From assembly GCA_942493375.1 (NCBI GenBank), contig OW818698.1:6200001-6264000 (forward strand): DNA of 64,000 nucleotides. The letters are read 5' to 3'. This stretch comes from G942493375 sp942493375 (GTDB taxonomy: Bacteria; Armatimonadota; UBA5829). Under the pieces are notes generated by a model. It did not search any database. It saw only the letters and a list, made by a program, of their open reading frames with translations, and was not told the DNA's origin. Shown piece after piece: positions 25,588-35,624 of the stretch (position 1 is its first letter; each line of letters starts with the position of its first letter). The translations under genes were made by a program, and so were the position numbers.

Positions 25588-28500
25588 CTACCCCTTCTTC
25601 TCAATCACCAGCAACCGCATCGACAATCCCGGCACGTTCATTTTTACCGTGTTATTCGACATCGCGAACTCTGTGTCTGACCAGACATCTTTGCTGGTTT
25701 CCTTGAGGTTTTTGAAAGCGCTCAAGTCTAGAGTCACATCCTGGTTGTCGTTCTGCCAGTAGTTCGATATTACCAGCGCCAACACCTTTGGAGTCTCGTA
25801 GTAGCTGACCAGGACCTTTGGGTTGTCTTTGATGACCTGGTTCTTCTTGCTGAAGTAGGTCGTGAATGTATCGGTAGTCAGGCCGTATTTGTCGCAAAGC
25901 CCCCATACCCTTGCATGATATGTGACGTTCCCGAGCGCTACAGACCGAGGATAAGCATCCACCAGCATTCCCTGCGCCCAGGCTGTAGCCAGAGGAGTTT
26001 CAGGTCTGAGCAGGAAGTCACAAGGTATCCCGTAGAGCTTGCCGTTCATCATACTGCGGAGAGATTCCGGATTGGTCCTGGCATTTGGTTCGAAAAATAT
26101 AGAACACTCACCAGTCCAATATGCCGATACAAGCCCCAATGTGGGAGGGCAGGGCCAGCCGACATGGTTGTCGATTATAAACTCCGGGTCTATCTTGTTG
26201 CCCTCGCTGTAGAAATACTCCATAAGCCTGCGGTAGTTGCGAACAGGGATAGTTGGAATCAGTCGGCCATATGGATCAACCGTTCCGCATCCGTGTTTCA
26301 CATTTGCACACACCGGAACCTGTCCCAGACCTCCATCAAAAAACACCCCGTTCCAGCCATAGTGCTTTACAGCTTCAATCATACCCTTGGCAAAAAAGTC
26401 TCCAAAGACACTCCCATAACAGACCCCGAATGCAGCCTGCTCAGGATCACCAACCCCTTGATAGACATAAGGAGTGAAACCGTTTTCCGGATAAGAATTC
26501 GGTTTTGTCAGGAACAGGTCGTGATACAGCGGAAACTCGGGGATCATGTTCGATACAAGGAACCCGAAATATGCGATTGTCTTGAGGTTGTTCTTCTTCG
26601 CATCCGCCACATATTTGGGCATGAAATCATTAGCCGGATTTGTTTTCCAGTAGCTTTCATAGTCTGTCCAGGCTTCGTGGGCCATTGTGATCTTGATCCC
26701 GTTCCATGCCAGGTTGTCCAGGTAGCTGCTCATCTGCCCGTTGCCGATTGGGATCTTTGGTTCAAAGGCTGCCCGGTTGTTATTGCAGTCCACACGGTAG
26801 AAAGAATGGAAATCCCTGGTCTCATATCTCATCGGCAGCGGCATCAATGCGAATCCGAACTTAATGGACTTCCGCTTCCAACGTGTCTTCCCGTCGCTGA
26901 TCTTTACACTCAGAGTTGCCAGGTCGCTGCCTGAGCGCTTTATCTTATAGGTTTGGTCATAGTTTCTGATATTCCAACCCCTGGGGCCTTCGGTAGAGAA
27001 CACCAGGCCGCGGTATGCTTCATTGGTATCGGTTGACACTGTGATATATGAAGCCAGAGGCAATACGGTAGTCTCATTAGGTTTCATCAACCAGCCGTAA
27101 GGCATGACTTCAGAGGTTGTGTCGGCAATCTTTGGGAATAGAGGAGCTTTCTGGAAAAGTGCATCCCTGAGTTCGCTGTCGCGGCTGATTAGTATCTCCT
27201 CATCCAGCTTCATCGGCACAACGACTTCCAGTGGACCATACTCGAACGGTTTTGCCGAAGATATCTCTACATCGTACCACGTATACCCATCATATCTGCA
27301 GTCAGCAGTGATCTTTATAGTCTTACCATTACTGCTGTATGTAGAACTCAAAACTACCTGGTTCTTGTTCGATGAGACCAGTTTTACTGATTTCCCTACA
27401 GGCAGCTGTTTGCCGTCAAACATCAAGTGGACCGGTTTATCCAAAATACGACGTGAATCCACTTCGATCTGGCCGGGGAAGATCCCCTTCGAAAAATCAA
27501 TCATACTCCGGGTCAGCTGCAGACGTCCCGAATTATAGCTGACAGGCTTATAGTACCGGCTGAGATCCAGTTTAGAGATATCCGAAGGGACCTTCGCCGG
27601 ATCATAGACCGTAATGGATTTACTCTGGCTGGCGAATACACCCCCGGCCTTATTAATAAACTTCCAACTAATATTGTGAGGTCCAAGCTTCAGATCCTTA
27701 AGGTTCAAAGGCTGTGACATCAGTTTTGCCAGCGGACACGTCAGCCGTGTTTTGTTGTCCAATGAAATTGCTACATCTTTTACGAATGGTGCCAGGTCCT
27801 TTGCATTCAGAACCTGGATCACGAAATGATACCAGTCCTGCGCTACGATATCTACCTGAGGAATAACTGTGTTCCGTATAGCAAGGGGAACACTGAAGAT
27901 ATCCTTGACTGCCAGTGTTAAATTACTGGTCTTCCCACTCCCCAGAGAAAACTTATCTTTCACTTTTCTGGTTGAACCATCTGGATTCTTAATGCTATAT
28001 TCAACCGGCAGCGATCCTGATGCTACTGAAGTATACGATGCCTTCCCGATCTTCAGTTTCTCAAGATATGGCAGTTTATCAGACAATACCAAATTCTCGA
28101 ATTCAGCGTCCTTAAACGCAACCGCCACACTTACAGAAGACAGATAAAAACTGTTCCCTGGTTCCCTGCTGTAAGCAGCAACCAGCGCTTTTACTGTTTT
28201 GCTGGCAGGATCAACATCAATATCCGTATATGGGATCTTTATCTGAGCTTGCCAGGAGTCCTTACCGACACGCACCGAATGCGCAAACTTCCCGTTCCAG
28301 GCCCGGTCATGTATCTTCTCATCAGCAAAAGTTCCCATCACATTCACCGCATAATGAATATAGGAATCTCCCTTATCGTTCTTGATATAAAGCTCAACCC
28401 GGTCATCAGCAAAGATATTCCCGTCCTGCTCCTTAGACCCAGCAGGCTTATACCCAGGCTTAACAGGCACTGTGAATACAAAGTTTAACCCGTCTAACTC

Positions 28501-28698
28501 ATAATTCACCTTACAAGTAGGTACCCTGTCAAGGAATAGAAATGCCTTATAATTCAGGTCATAGACCAGCGGAATCTCCGCAGCCCCCGCACTCTTTGGA
28601 GTTACAACCATACTCCCCCCGGTTGTAACTACCTCCTGAGCCTGCACCGACAGGCTTAATGTCAGTATAATCAAGAGAAATAAAACGATTCTAAAATG
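25588..28698 (-). CDS. Very large secreted TIM-barrel glycoside hydrolase-like protein with CBM9-like N-domain
   Basis: The protein is 1036 aa. The ATG at 28698 is preceded by AAGGAGA at seven bases and starts a signal peptide (FRIVLFLLIILTLSLSVQAQ); the frame extends upstream through repeat DNA. Residues 30-230 resemble a family 9 carbohydrate-binding/DOMON-like module (RVELYIKNDKGDSYIHYAVN). A beta-rich centre follows. Residues 680-980 read as a catalytic barrel: NGIKITMAHEAWTDYESYW, KTIAYFGFLVSN, YGWNGVFFDGG and EFIIDNHVGWPCPP, the last two being candidate acid residues. It is similar in style to GH123/DUF6067-type proteins. Enzyme class is not certain. Confidence 0.7.
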   Translation of the reverse strand, partial: HFRIVLFLLIILTLSLSVQAQEVVTTGGSMVVTPKSAGAAEIPLVYDLNYKAFLFLDRVPTCKVNYELDGLNFVFTVPVKPGYKPAGSKEQDGNIFADDRVELYIKNDKGDSYIHYAVNVMGTFADEKIHDRAWNGKFAHSVRVGKDSWQAQIKIPYTDIDVDPASKTVKALVAAYSREPGNSFYLSSVSVAVAFKDAEFENLVLSDKLPYLEKLKIGKASYTSVASGSLPVEYSIKNPDGSTRKVKDKFSLGSGKTSNLTLAVKDIFSVPLAIRNTVIPQVDIVAQDWYHFVIQVLNAKDLAPFVKDVAISLDNKTRLTCPLAKLMSQPLNLKDLKLGPHNISWKFINKAGGVFASQSKSITVYDPAKVPSDISKLDLSRYYKPVSYNSGRLQLTRSMIDFSKGIFPGQIEVDSRRILDKPVHLMFDGKQLPVGKSVKLVSSNKNQVVLSSTYSSNGKTIKITADCRYDGYTWYDVEISSAKPFEYGPLEVVVPMKLDEEILISRDSELRDALFQKAPLFPKIADTTSEVMPYGWLMKPNETTVLPLASYITVSTDTNEAYRGLVFSTEGPRGWNIRNYDQTYKIKRSGSDLATLSVKISDGKTRWKRKSIKFGFALMPLPMRYETRDFHSFYRVDCNNNRAAFEPKIPIGNGQMSSYLDNLAWNGIKITMAHEAWTDYESYWKTNPANDFMPKYVADAKKNNLKTIAYFGFLVSNMIPEFPLYHDLFLTKPNSYPENGFTPYVYQGVGDPEQAAFGVCYGSVFGDFFAKGMIEAVKHYGWNGVFFDGGLGQVPVCANVKHGCGTVDPYGRLIPTIPVRNYRRLMEYFYSEGNKIDPEFIIDNHVGWPCPPTLGLVSAYWTGECSIFFEPNARTNPESLRSMMNGKLYGIPCDFLLRPETPLATAWAQGMLVDAYPRSVALGNVTYHARVWGLCDKYGLTTDTFTTYFSKKNQVIKDNPKVLVSYYETPKVLALVISNYWQNDNQDVTLDLSAFKNLKETSKDVWSDTEFAMSNNTVKMNVPGLSMRLLVIEKKG

Positions 28699-28743
28699 CA
28701 TTATTGGTCTCCTTGTATTGCGATATAACCATGGATCTTTGTA

Positions 28744-28821
28744 TGCATCGGTATCAGAGCGAAGGGGATACAAGCTCCCGCAAACCACAATCCATCGCCC
28801 CGTAGCGCCGATGCCGATGCA
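28744..28821. repeat. TGCATCGG palindromic element, copy 1
   Basis: The left arm TGCATCGGTATCAGAGCGAA and right arm CGCCGATGCCGATGCA close a 78-bp palindrome with a GGGG...CCCC inner clamp. Other copies are at 53174-53257 and 61088-61169. Confidence 0.85.
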
Positions 28822-28919
28822 CCAGCTATGCCGAAGCATCCACTCATTTCCTTTCTAATCCCGTTTCGCGTATTTAGCGTATTTAGCGGTTCTCCCAAAA
28901 AATCAGCCGTGCCAATGCA

Positions 28920-31631
28920 TCATCTTTTCACAAACTCATACCGAACTATCGAATACGGCGGCAGGTCGTTCATTGCAATGCCTTCTTTGCCGACATTGAG
29001 GGTCAGTTCTTTCTCAATCTGCTGCTGGGCTGTGTCGATGAACGCCTTCACCTGGTAACGACCGACCGGCACGTTACGAGGCACTATCTGCACACTGGTG
29101 GTTTGGCAGGACATACTACAGACCAGGACTACGAGTTGCTTGTTCGGCAACCTGGCCTCAACCTGACGTATTTGCGGTGCAATCTGAGCTCCGAAAATCC
29201 GGGTGCCTTTACCGCACAGATACCAGTATGGGGCAACTTCCTTGTCATACGACTTGTGCATCTGCCCTTCGTCCATACCGACCCATGTAGTTCCCACGTA
29301 GCCAACAGCCTGGTCATAGTCACAGAAGTTGTAATACATCTGTCCCAGCACTGAATACCAGAAATACAGGTGCCCATATTGGGTCCAGCGGACAAATGGA
29401 TGCCCGAATGACACCTGTCCAGGGCTGACTTCATTCAAATACATATCCAGCGGATGCTCAGAACCTGTCAGATCACCATACATCGATCCGTTAATTCCAG
29501 GATAATAAGTCCAGCCCAGAATTATCTTCTCTTTCCCAAAGCTCTTGATCGTCTTCGCGTATTTCTCAACCCAGTCCATCTGGCTGCGCGCAGCTGTTAT
29601 CCCTGTCTCTTTTATCATCTGTCTCGACTGTGGAGCTGACATCCATGGGAACATATCAAAATATATGCCGCCCAGGTCCGGGAACCTGGTCAGGTCTTGT
29701 TTGATCTTATCCAGACTCCATTGCAGGGGATCCGGATTGATGATATTTACCGTTCGATGCGCGCCGAACCAGTGGGCAGTAGATACAAACCAGTCCGGAT
29801 GCTTTTCAACCATCGCGTCTTTTTTAGTCGCTCCGGAATCTACCTGCATGAACCCCGTAGGAGTAAACCAGACAAGCGATACTATCCCGTTGGCTTTGAT
29901 AGCTTTCAACAAATCCGAAAAACCGGGAGGGCTCTGATTATAGTCGCAGTTGTAGATGACGCCATGACCTACATCTCTATAATCTCCAAACAGTGTTAAA
30001 GCGCCGACACCACTGCGTTTGAACTGATCCAGCAGCGCCATTACATTCTGCTCAGGATTGATCTGCAGGCAGTGACCAAGTTTCGCACGCGGAGGTGCCA
30101 GTTTGAAGCCCATAAACAGCATCTTGTCGCGCTGCAGCACACGCGGATCTCCATTGACCTGCTGATCTCCGGTTCCAGCTTCGATACCTGTGTTTGCGTT
30201 GAATCTCTTGGCTTCAATGTCTATTTGGCCGAGGGGTTTCTGTTTCGGAATCGCAAATACCCCGATGTTCAACTGGTAGGCGATCTTTTCGCCAGGCTTA
30301 ATGACCTTGTCCTGACCAATCCATTTTCCACCGCCATCGAAGTTCTTCTCTTTAGTAAGGTCTCTCACCCCGAAGTTCCGAACTGCAGCCAGGAGTTCCA
30401 AGTTCAACATCCGCGATTTCTCAGGATAGGCATAAAGGCTGCCGGTCAGGTCCAGCCAGTCAGGTATATAAAACTGAACTTCCAGCTTTTCTTTCTGACT
30501 TGGGTAAATGACATACGGAGGACGGTCAGGAAACTCACACTTGGTCGGTTTGTTGTTATCAATGAAAACCGGCCCTGATCCGCTTCCCCACACAACTCCA
30601 TCAAATGCCACATCTGCCTCATTGAACTGAAGCAGTGTTGTCTGATAGTTCACCGGGGAAGCAGCATTTGCAGGTAGCTGGATTTCTACACTCAATTTCA
30701 AACGGTTCGATTTATCCAACAGCAATCGACTTGTGCGCAGCAGGCCATCATCCCGTTTTCGTATCACTACAATCCTGTCAGATGCAGCCTTAATGGAGAC
30801 CAGCTTCCAACCGGTTTCGTCGGGGCTGATAATGGATTTAAAGTCCATAACCGCAAGTCCAGTTTTCGCAAGGACCAACCGATTACCTTTGAATCTCACT
30901 GCTTGCACCTGCATAGGCGGGGTCTTGGATTGGTCTTTTGGCAGGGATGAACTTATCTGAGTCTTCTTGATAACAGCCAGGCTTGTGTTGATCTGAGTCG
31001 ATTTTGCCGGGTTCACTCCCTTAATCCAACCGTCCACCTCCAGCATCTCGCAGAACATCTCCTGGTTGGGAACTGCTGAAAGAGTCAGCTGTAGATATCG
31101 GAAGTCCTTTACTTCACCTTCAGCAAACAGGAAATCAACCCTGTGCATCAGGGTCATAGATTCATAGACGGGGTTCACAGGGAATACCTTCCGGCACTCA
31201 GCACCCGGAATTGCAGTAAATGTCTTGCCATCGTTTGATACTGACCACTGCGCGCCCAGGCTTCCTCCGCGGCCTGCATACATCCAGGCTGAGAGCTTGC
31301 TGAGTTCACCACTTTTCTGAAGGTCCCAGACCATACGAACTGGACCGCCATAGTAGCCGATATCCATACTGTTATCCGGTCGTCCGGGGCCAAGCAGCCA
31401 TACCGAAGGGTAACCCCCGCCGTCTACCAGTGCAGATGTCGGATAACCGTCATTCTCAAGCTTATCACCGGTATACATGAGCGGAAACACATCCTGAAGA
31501 GTATCATCAGATGCAGCCCTAGCACCTGTCACGTTCTCAAAATACTCCACCTGCACAGCCCATGTATTGCTTGAACACAAAACAGCTGCCAGCACAATCA
31601 ATAACAGTCCACGCATGGTTCTCAAAATCAT
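28920..31631 (-). CDS. Very large secreted alpha-galactosidase-like TIM-barrel protein
   Basis: The protein is about 903 aa with a signal peptide (RTMRGLLLIVLAAVLCSSNT). Start is ambiguous between ATG 31631, GTG 31640 and ATG 31616; I use 31631. Residues 30-190 look like a discoidin (F5/8)-type beta-sandwich (AQWSVSNDGKTFTAIPG). The middle is beta-rich. Residues 520-800 form a barrel reminiscent of GH36/GH31-like clan folds: FSDLLKAIKANGIVSLVWFT, KHPDWFVS, GIYFDMFPWMS and KIILGWTYYPG, with Asp in YFDMF a candidate nucleophile. A C-terminal beta domain ends the protein. Exact family is not recognised. Confidence 0.65.
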   Translation of the reverse strand: MILRTMRGLLLIVLAAVLCSSNTWAVQVEYFENVTGARAASDDTLQDVFPLMYTGDKLENDGYPTSALVDGGGYPSVWLLGPGRPDNSMDIGYYGGPVRMVWDLQKSGELSKLSAWMYAGRGGSLGAQWSVSNDGKTFTAIPGAECRKVFPVNPVYESMTLMHRVDFLFAEGEVKDFRYLQLTLSAVPNQEMFCEMLEVDGWIKGVNPAKSTQINTSLAVIKKTQISSSLPKDQSKTPPMQVQAVRFKGNRLVLAKTGLAVMDFKSIISPDETGWKLVSIKAASDRIVVIRKRDDGLLRTSRLLLDKSNRLKLSVEIQLPANAASPVNYQTTLLQFNEADVAFDGVVWGSGSGPVFIDNNKPTKCEFPDRPPYVIYPSQKEKLEVQFYIPDWLDLTGSLYAYPEKSRMLNLELLAAVRNFGVRDLTKEKNFDGGGKWIGQDKVIKPGEKIAYQLNIGVFAIPKQKPLGQIDIEAKRFNANTGIEAGTGDQQVNGDPRVLQRDKMLFMGFKLAPPRAKLGHCLQINPEQNVMALLDQFKRSGVGALTLFGDYRDVGHGVIYNCDYNQSPPGFSDLLKAIKANGIVSLVWFTPTGFMQVDSGATKKDAMVEKHPDWFVSTAHWFGAHRTVNIINPDPLQWSLDKIKQDLTRFPDLGGIYFDMFPWMSAPQSRQMIKETGITAARSQMDWVEKYAKTIKSFGKEKIILGWTYYPGINGSMYGDLTGSEHPLDMYLNEVSPGQVSFGHPFVRWTQYGHLYFWYSVLGQMYYNFCDYDQAVGYVGTTWVGMDEGQMHKSYDKEVAPYWYLCGKGTRIFGAQIAPQIRQVEARLPNKQLVVLVCSMSCQTTSVQIVPRNVPVGRYQVKAFIDTAQQQIEKELTLNVGKEGIAMNDLPPYSIVRYEFVKR

Positions 31632-31668
31632 CTCACTCACCCCAATCCGCTAATATCCGTTAATATCC

Positions 31669-31800
31669 GTAGGGGCGACCCTCTGCGGTCGCCCGAAGCT
31701 TGTAACATAACTCTACGGGAATGATACAATCTACTTCCCCCTTGGAGAAGGGTGGCAAGGGGATTGATTCCCTTCTTCATAATTCATAATATATAATTCC
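31669..31800. repeat. Composite intergenic repeat (GTAGGGGCGACC / CTTGGAGAAGGG / TTCATAATTCATAA)
   Basis: Three words occur together here: GTAGGGGCGACC with the inverted GGTCGCCC, CTTGGAGAAGGGTGG, and CTTCATAATTCATAATA. The same three occur together at about 59180-59270, showing that the combination, not only the words, is repeated. Confidence 0.65.
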
Positions 31801-31843
31801 AAGTTTAATCTAACACTACCGTAATTTCCGCGAAATCCGCGAT

Positions 31844-32971
31844 TCAAAAATCGGGCCTGCCCACTAATTCCGGCAGTTCCCAGTGCCGCAGTCTTATTGG
31901 ACATTCCAAAACATATATTCTCGGTTCTATCTTCTCCCCGTTTGCCTGCTGTATAGCCAGTTGTGCCGCAAGCTCTCCCGCTCTGTAAAAACTGGGATTG
32001 CTGGTCGGAAATGATGGATGGAAAAACTTCGCAGCGTTCAGGTTATCAAACCCCACAACCATCAAGTCATCAGGAACAGATATTCCCATACCCTGTGCAA
32101 GAGTAATAAGATTAATTGCAGTCGTATCTTCCAATGCTATCACAGCAGTAGGTTTCTCAGATTGTCCGGTCCAACGGTGCAAAAATGGCAATATATCTTC
32201 GCGTTTCGGGTAATCAATTCGATCCGTAGCTAGAAGCCAATAGTCCTCGGGATTGTACTCGATTCCTCCGTCTCGCAGCGCATCACAGTAACCTTTATAC
32301 CGCTCGGAAGTCGAAAATATGCAGGCATCCATATCGTGCTGGTTCACATCTATAAATGCAATCCTCTTGTGTCCATCAGCGATTAGCATCTGCGTCATAT
32401 CGTATCCGGACTTGTGATTGTCAAAGACCACCTGGATACGTCCCTGTTCAGAGAATGCACAGTCAATTAGAGCTATGGCAACATCCCGAAACTCTGTTTT
32501 CAGATAGTCATCTTTGAGCTGCTGGCGGGTCCGGATTGCTGGAGTTATGACTATCGCTTCACATCCGGAGTGGACCAAACGCCTTACCTGCTCTCTTTCG
32601 TCTTCATAACAGGACGTAGAGCTGGCGTAGGAAATGTTATACCCGTTACGGCTGGCGTATGAATGAACTCCCTCAGCTACTTGCATCATCACTTCATAAC
32701 CAAAATGTGTCACCAGGCCCAGCAGTTTAGGTGATGGTTCCCGGCTGCTTGGAACATCCGCCAAATAGGAGCCGATACCGGGACGCTTGTATATAATACC
32801 CCGGGCCTCAAGCGCATTCAAAGCTTTTTCAATGGAACCTCGCGATGCAGCAAATTGCCTTTCAAGCTCACGTATCGACGGTAACTTGCTACCGGCTTCA
32901 TACTTGCCGCTCTCCATGAACTCTTTGAACAGCATCTCTGTTGTTTCACTTTTTAGCGTTTTGGGATTCAT
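31844..32971 (-). CDS. GntR/LacI hybrid transcriptional regulator
   Basis: This is a 375-aa regulator. Residues 8-75 form a GntR-type winged helix (SGKYEAGSKLPSIRELERQF; SRGSIEKALNALEARGIIYK). Residues 85-360 form a periplasmic-binding-protein-like sugar sensor of the LacI/GalR type (LLGLVTHFGYEVMMQVAEGV, IADGHKRIAFIDVN, VVGFDNLNAAKFFHPSFPT). The architecture is that of AraR-type repressors. Two TGTCATGACA palindromes 18 bp apart lie 43-72 bases upstream and are the obvious autoregulatory site. The ligand is probably a sugar released by the neighbouring hydrolases. Confidence 0.9.
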   Translation of the reverse strand: MNPKTLKSETTEMLFKEFMESGKYEAGSKLPSIRELERQFAASRGSIEKALNALEARGIIYKRPGIGSYLADVPSSREPSPKLLGLVTHFGYEVMMQVAEGVHSYASRNGYNISYASSTSCYEDEREQVRRLVHSGCEAIVITPAIRTRQQLKDDYLKTEFRDVAIALIDCAFSEQGRIQVVFDNHKSGYDMTQMLIADGHKRIAFIDVNQHDMDACIFSTSERYKGYCDALRDGGIEYNPEDYWLLATDRIDYPKREDILPFLHRWTGQSEKPTAVIALEDTTAINLITLAQGMGISVPDDLMVVGFDNLNAAKFFHPSFPTSNPSFYRAGELAAQLAIQQANGEKIEPRIYVLECPIRLRHWELPELVGRPDF

Positions 32972-33014
32972 GAGCCTCTAACCGGATTATGTAATGCATT
33001 TATTTTAGTATAGC

Positions 33015-33042
33015 TGTCATGACACAAGCAGCTGTCATGACA
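33015..33042. promoter_or_regulatory. Paired TGTCATGACA operators
   Basis: Two identical 10-bp perfect palindromes occupy 33015-33024 and 33033-33042, centres 18 bp apart (about two helical turns less three bases). Each is preceded by AGC. A TATACT -10-like hexamer for the regulator gene lies at about 33008-33013 on the minus strand, so binding would cover the promoter. Confidence 0.7.
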
Positions 33043-33319
33043 GTAGAATTATATCCTCCACTATTACTGTTGTCAATACCTGCTAACCCTTAAGGCATTA
33101 ACTATTTTCACGTCAGAAATGGCTGCAATTCATTCACTTGTCACTCCAATTAAATGTTTGTGCATTTATGGAAGGAAACAGTACAGCTCATGACGTAGAA
33201 ATATGTATAAAGTACTCTCTTGACCCTAAATTGCAGTATACGTAGCTTACACAGATTCAACACTAATATGGCTGATTGTGAAACTGACAATTCCACTTGT
33301 TGTCATACGGGGGTTATTC

Positions 33320-35014
33320 ATGCGGAAAACATGGTATTCCGGTTTTGCAACAGCAGCATTTCGCATTGCTGCGATATATTTTGTCGTGAGTGCCCTCTGG
33401 ATAGTCTTTTCTGATGAAACCCTCTCTCGTATTGTGCATAATCCCCGAACGATAACCCAGATATCTATTTATAAAGGCTGGGCATTTGTCTTTCTGTCCG
33501 CCTTACTCATCTACTTTTTGGTTCGCAAAGGAATTCAAGAATCAGAGAAAGCTAACTTATTGACTGTTGATATAATCGACAGCATGACAGAGTGTTTCTT
33601 CTCACTGGATCATGATTTTGTCGTTCAGCATTACAATAAGGCAACCGAGATTGTTCTGGGCTTACCCAAAGGCGAAGTAATAGGAAAGAGACTCTTCGAT
33701 GCTTTTGGTACGATAAAGGATACAGACTTTGGGCTGAAATTTCTAGCAGCTCTGCAGGATAAACAACCCTCGTCATTTGAAACATATGTCCAACCCTGGG
33801 ATAAGTGGTGTGATATTCACATTTGGCCACATCCAAACGGGATTTCTGTCTATCTGTTGGATATTACAGAGCGCAAATGCATGGAAGATAAACTCCGTAA
33901 GTCCGAGAGCAAGTTTGCAAAGGCATTCCAATACGGTCCGCAGATTGTCACTATCAGCAGTTTAGATGACGGTGTATATGTGGATGTCAATGATAGCTTT
34001 GTTGAAACGCTAAAATATAGTGAAGAGGAAGCAATAGGTCATAGCGCGCTAGACTTAGGCATATGGACATATCCATCACAAAGAGACAGTGCCATTGCAC
34101 TTCTCAATGAACACTGCCCACTCAGAAATCAAGAAGTTACATTTACTGCAAAAGATGGCAACGTAATTGATTGCCTTTGTTCATTCGATATTATTGAGAT
34201 CGAAGACCGTAAGTGCCTTATCTCAATCTCTAACGATATCACTGACCGCAAAAAAGCTGAAGAAGCGCTGAAGACACTCAATACTGAACTGGAGCAGAGA
34301 GTTCAGACCCGGACCAATGAGCTCCAGACCGCTCTCCATGAGCTGGAATCATTCTCCTACTCCGTTTCACACGATCTCAGCACACCGCTCAGGGCAATTG
34401 CTGGATTCGCATCACTCATAAAACAGGATGCTGGAAAGACTCTGGATGCTGAAAATGCCGACTATCTGAACCGTATAATCCGGGCAGCAGAGCGTATGTC
34501 GGAATTAATCAACGATCTGTTGGCTCTTTCGCGTGTTACTGAATATGAAATGAATCTGCAGACTATTGACTTTTCCACCCTGACAGACACAATTCTACAT
34601 AATCTGTCCGGTGACCCAAATCGTGATGTAGTCTGCTATATAGAAAAAGGGATCACTGCAACTGGAGATATCCAGTTGCTGAGGCTCCTGATGGAGAACT
34701 TGCTTGGCAACGCATGGAAATTTACATCACGCACTGAAAGTCCGATTATTGAGTTCTTCACTTTCCATGAGGACGGTCGAACGGTATATTGTGTTAAAGA
34801 CAATGGAGCAGGCTTTGAACAACAATATGCAGACCGGCTTTTCCAACCATTCCAAAGACTGCACACAGCCGACGAATTCGAAGGCAGTGGGATAGGCCTC
34901 GCCACAGTAGCAAGAGTAATCAAACGCCACGGTGGAACAATTTGGGCTGAAGGTAAAGTTAATTCAGGCGCGTCATTTTACTTCACTTTATCATCAGCTT
35001 CTACAACTAGTTGA
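33320..35014 (+). CDS. Membrane PAS-PAS sensor histidine kinase (orphan)
   Basis: The kinase is 564 aa from the ATG at 33320, which has a GGGGG stretch upstream; a GTG at 33278 would add 14 residues. There are two transmembrane helices at about 10-35 and 60-85, a first PAS domain at about 95-200 (SMTECFFSLDHDFVVQHYN), a second PAS at about 210-330 ending in DITDRKKAEEAL, a short coiled coil, a HisKA domain with the phospho-acceptor in FSYSVSHDLSTPLRAIAG, and a HATPase domain with LLGNAWKFT (N box), VKDNGAGF (G1) and GSGIGLATV (G2). No response regulator is adjacent. The stimulus is unknown. Confidence 0.93.
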   Translation: MRKTWYSGFATAAFRIAAIYFVVSALWIVFSDETLSRIVHNPRTITQISIYKGWAFVFLSALLIYFLVRKGIQESEKANLLTVDIIDSMTECFFSLDHDFVVQHYNKATEIVLGLPKGEVIGKRLFDAFGTIKDTDFGLKFLAALQDKQPSSFETYVQPWDKWCDIHIWPHPNGISVYLLDITERKCMEDKLRKSESKFAKAFQYGPQIVTISSLDDGVYVDVNDSFVETLKYSEEEAIGHSALDLGIWTYPSQRDSAIALLNEHCPLRNQEVTFTAKDGNVIDCLCSFDIIEIEDRKCLISISNDITDRKKAEEALKTLNTELEQRVQTRTNELQTALHELESFSYSVSHDLSTPLRAIAGFASLIKQDAGKTLDAENADYLNRIIRAAERMSELINDLLALSRVTEYEMNLQTIDFSTLTDTILHNLSGDPNRDVVCYIEKGITATGDIQLLRLLMENLLGNAWKFTSRTESPIIEFFTFHEDGRTVYCVKDNGAGFEQQYADRLFQPFQRLHTADEFEGSGIGLATVARVIKRHGGTIWAEGKVNSGASFYFTLSSASTTS

Positions 35015-35039
35015 CCAATCTCTCATCCATTCTAATATT

Positions 35040-35618
35040 CTATCCATATATTATCCTGTTATATGTATCCAGTGTCATGTGCAATGGAGCATATGTCTCG
35101 CCGTATATTGCCAGCTCAGATACAATCGCTCGAAGATGGTTTTGTGAAGCCATCAGCAGGTAGTTGTAAACATCCAGAGTATCTGATTTATTAGTCTGGT
35201 TAAACCAGTACATAAGACTGACAATGTTTACTTCCTCAGTTTCTCCGGCTGAATACAATGCTGCCAAAAAAGATTGGTCAGCCCAATTTGTTACAGCCTC
35301 ATACAACTGTGCTGCCTGATAATTCTGAAAATCACCTCTTTGTAGTCCACCTAACTCGTCAAAGACTCCATAAGTGGTATACAATCCTAGAATGTCCTTC
35401 GTGTGGTCTAGTTCCGCATCAGCAATGCTGTCGAAGAGTGGGGCTTTCCAGGTGTCTGCCAGGTCCTGATATACATCGCTGACGAATTTCTGCACTAATC
35501 TCACATTAATAAGACCAGCTTGTTCGTTTGCTGTAAGCGCTTGATTTTGGGCTTTTATGGAAGTAGCCGAAAGCAACAATAATGCACCGGCTATTACAGT
35601 TAGTATTTTACCTTTCAT
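35040..35618 (-). CDS. Exported DUF2202 (ferritin-like) protein
   Basis: The predicted protein is 192 aa. The ATG at 35618 has an excellent AGGAGGTC site seven bases upstream and starts a signal peptide (GKILTVIAGALLLLSATSIKA). The rest is a four-helix, ferritin-like DUF2202 domain: LVQKFVSDVYQDLADTWKAP, FDSIADAELDHTKDILGLY with E-x2-H metal-ligand spacing, and a second helix pair (SLMYWFNQTNKSDTLDVYN). Function is not established; a di-metal or redox role is possible. Convergent with the histidine kinase gene, 25 bp apart. Confidence 0.8.
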   Translation of the reverse strand: MKGKILTVIAGALLLLSATSIKAQNQALTANEQAGLINVRLVQKFVSDVYQDLADTWKAPLFDSIADAELDHTKDILGLYTTYGVFDELGGLQRGDFQNYQAAQLYEAVTNWADQSFLAALYSAGETEEVNIVSLMYWFNQTNKSDTLDVYNYLLMASQNHLRAIVSELAIYGETYAPLHMTLDTYNRIIYG

Positions 35619-35624
35619 TTTACT

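Noticed and set aside
25915..26934. 339-codon open frame antisense to the large secreted protein
   Set aside because: It is the mirror of a well-supported gene on the other strand, has no start signal, and its composition follows the sense codons.
33220..33248. Sigma-70 promoter TTGACC / TAGCTT before the histidine kinase
   Set aside because: Spacing is right but the -10 matches poorly, so it is not listed as a feature.
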